Assembly (NCBI RefSeq): GCF_021130785.1
Contig: NC_060211.1
Location: forward strand, 120,900,501-120,964,500
Direction of reading: 5' to 3'
DNA from: Homalodisca vitripennis
Lineage: Eukaryota > Arthropoda > Insecta > Hemiptera > Cicadellidae
Length of the DNA stretch: 64,000 nt
The notes beneath the pieces were generated by a model. It did no database searches, was not told the DNA's origin, and saw nothing but the letters and a program-made list of their open reading frames with translations. Of this stretch, positions 57,741 through 64,000 are shown one piece after another. The position numbers and the translations under genes were made by a program. Each line of letters begins with the position of its first letter. The first letter of the stretch is position 1.

Positions 57741-60075
57741 TAAAATTACTAAATGTATATATTATATAAACTACCTGATTATACCACGGCAATTTCCCTA
57801 ACTAACTTCTCGCTGCCTTCTGTAAACTTTGCTCAACTTGTATGAAAAAACTATCGTAGAAAAGACATCTTCTATGCTATAAATTTAACATAACTATTTA
57901 TACTGATACATCATCCCACAGATAAGTCTACCATTAGCTGTAACTTCCACTTACTTGAAGGTTTGGAGATTTTCAACTTCTAAATAGTTAAATTCACAAT
58001 CATTAAAAAGCAGAAAAATATTTACATATAAACATATAAATGGGTTACAAAATTTAGTTTCAAATATATTATTCAATATTAGGTTTTTATATAACCAAAG
58101 AAATAATCTGCAAAAATCTTGCTGCATTAGAACATGAAGGCCAGCAAAGAAGGCAAAGCAGAAGTCAAGTAATTGGCAAATGCAATAAAAGAACCGTTAA
58201 ACCTATTTTTAACAATAATAATCAAAGTATTACTGCCCCAAAAATAGACACCTGAGGTACAGAATTACAATGTTATTCTTTTATATTAGTTTCTAAGATA
58301 ATTTTCAAAATACGAGTAGTATAAGCTACTCAGTTAATACCTGGATTCCACATTTCCTCCTATAAAAAACTGACAAATGAGCATTCATAGGTAGATTTTG
58401 TATGAAATGTACTTACTGATATGTTATATCTCTATTATTGAAAAATGGTGATGGAATATTGTTCATAGCAGAAATACCGTATCCAGATCAGTAATGGAGT
58501 ACACCACTCAATATAATGAAACTGGGCCTGCGGCAGTTTGTTAGCAATTTCATACAGCCATTAGAGGCAAGCAATATAGCGGTCAACTGCAGTCATTTAC
58601 TGGGTAACCTTTCTTGTGTTAGTTCACCGGATACAGTTTGCTAATTCATCATAAAAATAATGGACTTAAATTGTGTTTGCTCACACTGGTCCTAATAAAA
58701 GTAGTACCAATTTTGTTTATTATGATGTTTATTAAATTTTCTAGATGAAAGCACCTTTGGTACTAAATAAATGTCAACTTTTATAGCAGTTACAAATGTA
58801 TTAGTGTTTTAATATTATATTAAGAATGTTATTTTTTCTATTTAACTCTGTTTGATTAACATACTTATCTTTGCAGAGTCATTACTCAACCAATTTAGTA
58901 AGTTCTTTACGGTGAGATCTAATGACTAAATAAAATTAAATATGTTTACCTGTTTTATTTCTTTATATAATACCTACCTGTCAGCTAAGCTATAAATTCA
59001 GATGATAGCAATATCAAAATATTTTACTTTAGTTACGTGATTGAAAGGTAACTCGTAAAGGCAACATTTTCTCACCACAGAAATTATTTAGTTCCTGCCA
59101 TTCTGTTCTTAGTACATTATTTCAGTTGTGTGTTTCCTTCGTGCAAAGTCGCCCATGTAATTTCTGTACCACGTTCCAACAGGTTTCAAGTAACGATATG
59201 ATTCAGAATCTTTTAGTTAGTTTTTGTGCTCTACACTGTTCTCAGTAGTCAGAATAGAGGCTTGTAATTAATTATATTCATTTAACCACATTATTTTATA
59301 CGTTTTAAAAATAATTTCCAGTGTTATATTAGTATTCTCTTACAATTTCCAATCTTATCCAAAATCATAGAAATGGTTAATGATACTGTATTAGGAGTAC
59401 CCATGAAGAATAGTTAAAAGAAAACATAAACATTAAAAATCAATACAGTATGTCATAGCACACAAAATATACAGTTTTATTTCTGGTTGGTATAGTCATA
59501 TCAGACTTAAAGAAGTACCATTTAACTCGACTTACAAATATAGGTTAGATAAACATAATCTCATTGAAAACAGCCACAAGAAATACACACACCCTATGCA
59601 TAACTTACCTTTAAAACATAGCCTACGATACAATAAAGATTTTCAAAACTAACTTAGCACACGATCTCGAAGCCATAACCATCAGGCATACCGTACTCAT
59701 ACATATATTAGCCTAATATAGATATTTGTTAAGGAGTTTTTTAATAAGTAAATTTGAATTTCAAAGTTATTATGTGGTATGAATCACAGCAAATTAATTT
59801 AAATGTATTTGCTAGGGTAAAAACAGAATATTTCCCTAAGTTAATGAATTTAGATGGACATTAGTAGGATTTACTTAACATCTTTTCTTCAGAAAAATAA
59901 ATTGATTTAGTCATATGGTTATTTTAATCTCTAGTTAATATCGTGCCATGTGCTTTTAAAATAATATTTTTAGTTTAGCTATGAAATGTATGACTTTTCA
60001 TAACCTTGCATCACCACTTACAGCACAGAACCACAAATTCACTACCTTGTAATAAAATCATGCGTTTTAAAATTA
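57741..60075. other. no gene seen
   Basis: AT-rich intron-like DNA. Confidence 0.5.
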
Positions 60076-61014
60076 TTTGGCCTCAGAAGAGAGCTAGTGC
60101 TCTTGGAAATTTTAAAAGCTGACCAGAAGTATCTCTAGCTGGTCTCATCACACCTCAAGGAGGTATCGCTGTTTTAATTGTAGTCTTTGGAATGTATCTA
60201 CCTCAATTAGCTCAAGATGCCCAGAATGCTTCCAAACTCTGACCTTTTAACCTCTATGATTTCCACTCTCTCAGCTTTTAAAACATTTTTAAATATGGGA
60301 TTTTTATACGTTTCAAACTGGTAATTTCTACAAAGGTCCTTATTCTAGAACATTTAGCATATTACAGCATTCAGTCTCTTTGAATTTCTGACATTATAAC
60401 GTGTACAGCCTCACCATTGTTTTAGCATCCTAAAGTTCCCAGACCACCTTCGGTAAATCTCAAGCTTCTGGACTTTATAGGCTTTTGGCCTATGAAAATT
60501 CCATCTTCTGGGAAATATATCCTTCGTATAACATGGTTAGAGCAACATTCAATTTCAGAGCTATAAGATGAATATATAGAAGTATAAGCTGTACGATTCT
60601 GTACGACTCTCTGATCTATGAGAGCTTTTTATATCTCACAATTGATACAGGCTTCAAGAAAGGTAAGCAAATAAATTATACCGATATGTCAAGATCTTAA
60701 CAACTAAAATAACTGATCATTGGAACTTCCAAGTCTTCTCTTAGAAATAAACTCCTAAAACTCCTCGAGCTCTGGAATGATTTCATCCCCTAGAACTTCT
60801 TTGGGACAAAAACTCTCCCTATCTCTAGTAAGTCTCAAATTCTGAAAGAGACTATGCATATGGCACATACCAGCCTTTGGAGATCACCAGTATTTAAGAA
60901 CTTACAACGAATTGCTGATAAACGTTTCACAACCTGACAGTTTTTGACATCTAATTTTTCCAGTAGAAATTTCAGACCTCATTTTAAGCTTTATTAGTGC
61001 GTTACAGACTCGCA
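60076..61014. other. compositionally distinct, pyrimidine-word-rich block
   Basis: Higher GC than the preceding kilobases and rich in recurring words (CTTCTGG, TCTAGAAC, AACTCTG, CTCTAGTA, AGCTTCTGGA). It looks like an old degenerate repeat array, but no period could be fixed by eye and no frame is open. Confidence 0.35.
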
Positions 61015-62830
61015 CCTATTACTGTCGCTGACAATCAGGAGGGATTCTAGGCAGGTTGAGCGCTAGAGTATGCCGAGTGTTTGGTGTGGCATAAACGTAG
61101 GTGAGAACACTGCACTGGAGGACCAGCATGGAGCAGTACTCCACGGCACCAGCGTCAGCGTCCTGGCGAGGTCGGAGGCGTCTCTTCAGGCACTGCTAGA
61201 CGTCGTCGTCCCAGCTGCGACGTGGGTTGGACTCCGGTTCAAGCCCACCAAGTGTTGCCACGCTCCATGTTGCCCGGAGGACTACTAGACCGTCAGTCTT
61301 CCGGATCTACGGTGCGCCGCTTCGGGTTCCTCGGCGAGGGGGATTCCTACCAACACCTTGGAGTCCCCACCGGGATGAAGGTGGATCAAACCCCGGTCGC
61401 CACCATTGCCAGGTTGGAAGCTGAGACTGAGGCCGTCCTTCAGAGTGTGCTGGCGCCTTGGCAGAAGCTGCACGCCTTGCGGACCTTCATCGTTCCGCAG
61501 CTGGAGTTCAACCTCAAGACCGCGCGGATCCGCAAGACTGCACTTAGGAGCCTGGACAGTAAGATCAAGTGTGGTGTGAAGAAGATCTTCAACGTCCCTT
61601 CACGCGCCAGTGCCGAGTTGGTCTATCTTCCACCTTCCTGCGGCGGGGCTGGACTCGTCCCGCTGGCTGACCTCTCGGACCTGGCCGCCATCAACCACAC
61701 GTTTCAGGCTCCTCACCTCACCGGATGCCAGGGTGGCCTCGATTGCGCTGGAGGGATTGGCGGCCTCTGCGGGCCAGAGGAGTGCCGCCCCGCGCTGGAA
61801 TGGAGTTCCTTGTGGGATACCTCAACGGCGACTTCCCCGGGAACTCCAATGTCGCCACCCCACTTTTTCTGCCGCGCGGGCGGCCTTGAATAGGCTGAAA
61901 GAAACGCCTGCCTGACCTGCGCTGGGGTTGGTGTGCCGGCAGGGCAACATTTCAAATCATGATCCCCTGGGGATAGGGCCTCAGGATCGTTGACAGGGGC
62001 TCCCGTCACACGCTGTCCGCCAATCTGCGCTCCTCGCTGCAGCAGCACTTCAGGGCCATCCTTTCCGCGAAACCCGACCAGGAAGGGTGGCCAGGGTCAC
62101 CACCACCTGCGCCACTGCCAACCACATGCTGCACGAGGGACGCTACACACGCTTTGCGGACTGGCGGTTTGTTCACCGGGCCAGGCTGAATGTTCTCCCT
62201 CTCAAACGGCTGTCGACGCTGGGGAGTCAACGATCGGCGTTGTAGGCGGTGTGGTCAACACGATGAGACCACCGCCCACGTGCTCTGCCACTGCACCTCC
62301 AGCCTCGCTACTGGCATCACGCGAAGGCCACAACGCCGTCCAGGATCTCCTCGTCGCTGCCATCAGACCTACGGAGGGAGTTGAGGTCCGCGTGAACCAG
62401 CGGGTGCCCCTGCAAGCGCTGCTCCAAGGCCGAGACGATTTCCCGGAGGAGATGGTGCGTTGCCGTCCAGATGTGGTGATGATCGACGCCCACAACAAGA
62501 TTATCAAGATCGTCGACATCGCCACTCCGTATGAGGACGGCTGGCGGGCCATCGAGGCTGCGCGGGAGAGGAAGCTGGACACCTATGGACCGCTCGCCCG
62601 GATGCTGACGGCCGGAGGCTACAGGACTTCCGTGGACGCCTTCGTCGTCGGCTCCCTGGGTGCGTGGGACAGTGCCAACTGGGGGACCCTGGCGCGTCCT
62701 CGGGATCAACCGGAGATACGGCACATCCCTCTCTCCCGCCGCTGCGTCTCCGAGGCCATTCGCTGGAGCCGGGACATATATGTCACCCATGTATCCGGCG
62801 TCCAGCAGTGGCAAGACTGATCATCCATGT

Positions 62831-62831
<1 letters not shown>
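61015..62831 (+). mobile_element. 5'-truncated R2-like (RLE-type) non-LTR retrotransposon
   Basis: A sharp switch to GC-rich DNA encodes the last part of an R2-superfamily polyprotein: end of the RT domain, thumb region, CCHC knuckle and restriction-like endonuclease. It is truncated at its 5' end within the RT fingers/palm. The stop codon at 62818 is followed after only about 12 bases by a poly(T) tract, so either the 3' UTR is missing or the element abuts another sequence. The GC contrast with the host DNA suggests a later arrival. Confidence 0.85.
61070..62820 (+). pseudogene. frameshifted R2-like RT/endonuclease fragment
   Basis: Frames switch repeatedly, so this is not a working gene. 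In order: GINVGENTALEDQHGAVLHG with ARSEASLQALLD and GLRFKPTKC (end of RT palm), YQHLGVPTGMK, PWQKLHALRTFIVPQLEF, RASAELVYLPPSCGGAGL, and then, in another frame, the knuckle CRRCGQHDETTAHVLCHC (C-x2-C-x8-H-x4-C). Last is the endonuclease with RPDVVMIDAHNKIIKIVD (PD...D) and GSLGAW, ending VQQWQD. Where an active RT carries the YADD-type box, this copy reads HGTS. Frame breaks lie near 61255, 61320, 61710, 61900 and 62290. Confidence 0.85.
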
Positions 62832-62876
<45 letters not shown>

Positions 62877-62898
62877 TTATTTATTTATTTATTTACTT
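62832..62898. repeat. poly(T) then (TTTA)n
   Basis: About 43 T, then ATTTATTTATTT units. It lies immediately after the R2-like stop codon, on the sense strand. Confidence 0.95.
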
Positions 62899-62901
62899 AT
62901 T

Positions 62902-63045
62902 GCATGTTATTTATTACATTATATTGACTATTTTAACTATCGCATGTTATTTAGTATATATTAACTATTTTAATTATTGTTACTGTTATTGCATGTTTAT
63001 TTAGTATTTTAGTAATTTATTGACACTATATTGACACTCTCTCCC
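62902..63045. repeat. degenerate tandem repeat, about 40-50 bp x 3
   Basis: GCATGTTATTTA or GCATGTTTATTTA recurs at about 62902, 62942 and 62990, each followed by TAxTATATT(G/A)ACTATTTTAA-like text. Confidence 0.6.
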
Positions 63046-63617
63046 TACCTCCTAAGACACGACATATGCTATTATTATTTAGATTAAGATATTTGGATAT
63101 TGTTATTAACCACATTAGAAACAAGACACTAGTTATATAAGATGAAAATAAAAGGCCAAAAATAGAAGCCCCAAATACCTATGTAACTGCCAGGGGTTCA
63201 TCAGGTTCTGTACGTGGTCACTAGTCTAAAAATACGATCATATCGTAGAATAATTATTAGTTGTCTAGCTTTTAAGTACTAAAACTGCAATCACACAACT
63301 ATGAAAGATGCTTGTGAATTTTAAGAGTGTTTTTAAAAGATTTTTCTTTTGCTTTCTTAAAAGTATACAGATGATTTAAGTATTCTCGTACAAAAGTTAA
63401 AATCGAATTGAGTTTTATATTTTTCTGGATAACTTCAATCAGCTGATAGCGTTAAAAAAGTTATATTATTAATGGTATAATTACGTGCTATCTTAATTAG
63501 AATCAAGTAGTTCACAAATAAGTAACTTGCTCATATATTTTGTGAATTTTGTGTGTGAATATTTCTCATTGTAGTTATTTATTACAATATACATAGAATT
63601 ACGATATGAATGTTTTT

Positions 63618-63666
<49 letters not shown>

Positions 63667-64000
63667 ATTATTGTTTCATCCTTTCATATGAGACATATAA
63701 GCATTCCTTGTTAATTAACAAACATCAAAATTCATTCCAAAATGAACGTTCATCTCTAACCTAAGAACTAAATTACTACCATAAAGTATTCAATTAAACG
63801 TAAAATTAAATTGAACGAACTATTTTTGTAAATCTCGAAACCCTAGTTAGATCGCAACAAAAATTACCAGCGGGCTGAAATTGGCCTCAAAGTTTCAGAT
63901 CAAGTAACATTATCTTAAGAATTATCTTATTCAGAATTATGTTAGCCCTGAGCTATGTAAAAAGGAATTAAGAGATTGCTGTTTTGAGGTTGGCAAGAGA
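63046..64000. other. no gene seen
   Basis: AT-rich, with one interrupted (TA)n tract listed separately. Confidence 0.5.
63619..63662. repeat. (TA)n microsatellite, one C interruption
   Basis: TA units with ACAT near the middle. Confidence 0.95.

Noticed and set aside
61285..62814. Minus-strand and alternative plus-strand frames up to 165 codons in the GC-rich block
   Set aside because: Shadows of the R2-like coding sequence; GC-rich DNA has few stops in any frame.
1..64000. CRISPR arrays, bacterial operons or plasmid features
   Set aside because: No spaced short repeats with unique spacers, no prokaryotic gene density; the window is plainly eukaryotic.

Overview
The window looks like a stretch of AT-rich eukaryotic, probably insect, genome. 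The evidence is a very low GC background, abundant (TA)n and (TG)n microsatellites, GT-AG type splice signals, and the mix of mobile elements: three Tc1/mariner elements with CAGGG...CCCTG ends and TA duplications, R2-like and jockey/CR1-like non-LTR retrotransposon debris, and a short TA-flanked MITE. A hemipteran-like host is my guess from the element mix; it is not proven. No bacterial genes, rRNA, tRNA or CRISPR were found.

Most of the DNA is non-coding and reads as intron or intergenic sequence. The best-supported genes belong to mobile elements. Element A (17514-20629) is an old mariner with a decayed transposase and a 419-base A-rich tract inside its left inverted repeat. Element B (27175-29696) has about 500-bp terminal inverted repeats and an intact 351-residue DD41D transposase on the minus strand. 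Element C (44407-47168) is a foldback-like mariner: its 1.03-kb inverted arms contain the 3' third of its own transposase, so that part is present twice, head to head. A and B share a subterminal motif. A GC-rich, 5'-truncated, frameshifted R2-type retrotransposon lies at about 61015-62831 and runs straight into a poly(T)/(TTTA)n tract. Retrotransposon fragments also lie at 10595-10668, 33000-33465 and 53090-54515.

Host coding sequence is visible only as isolated candidate exons with open frames and plausible splice sites. Plus-strand candidates are 9779-9895, 22992-23072, 34657-34754 and 37894-38069; the first two and the last two have matching intron phases. Minus-strand candidates are 56441-56599 (CpG-rich, downstream of a GAGA-rich promoter-like stretch), 42007-42174, 39076-39257, 31713-31778 (terminal exon with stop) and 16115-16156; 42007-42174, 39076-39257 and 31713-31778 are phase-compatible. 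None is a gene I recognise. Short open exons of this kind also arise by chance, so they are leads rather than settled annotation.

Other structure includes four tandem copies of a 102-bp unit (1381-1790), a perfect 109-bp inverted repeat with a 31-base loop (2491-2739), two pairs of unclassified dispersed repeats (17181/34216 and 10720/37340), a further repeat shared by 53820 and 57440, a GC-rich duplicated islet (42841-42960), and two palindromes that share the core CCGTACGG.
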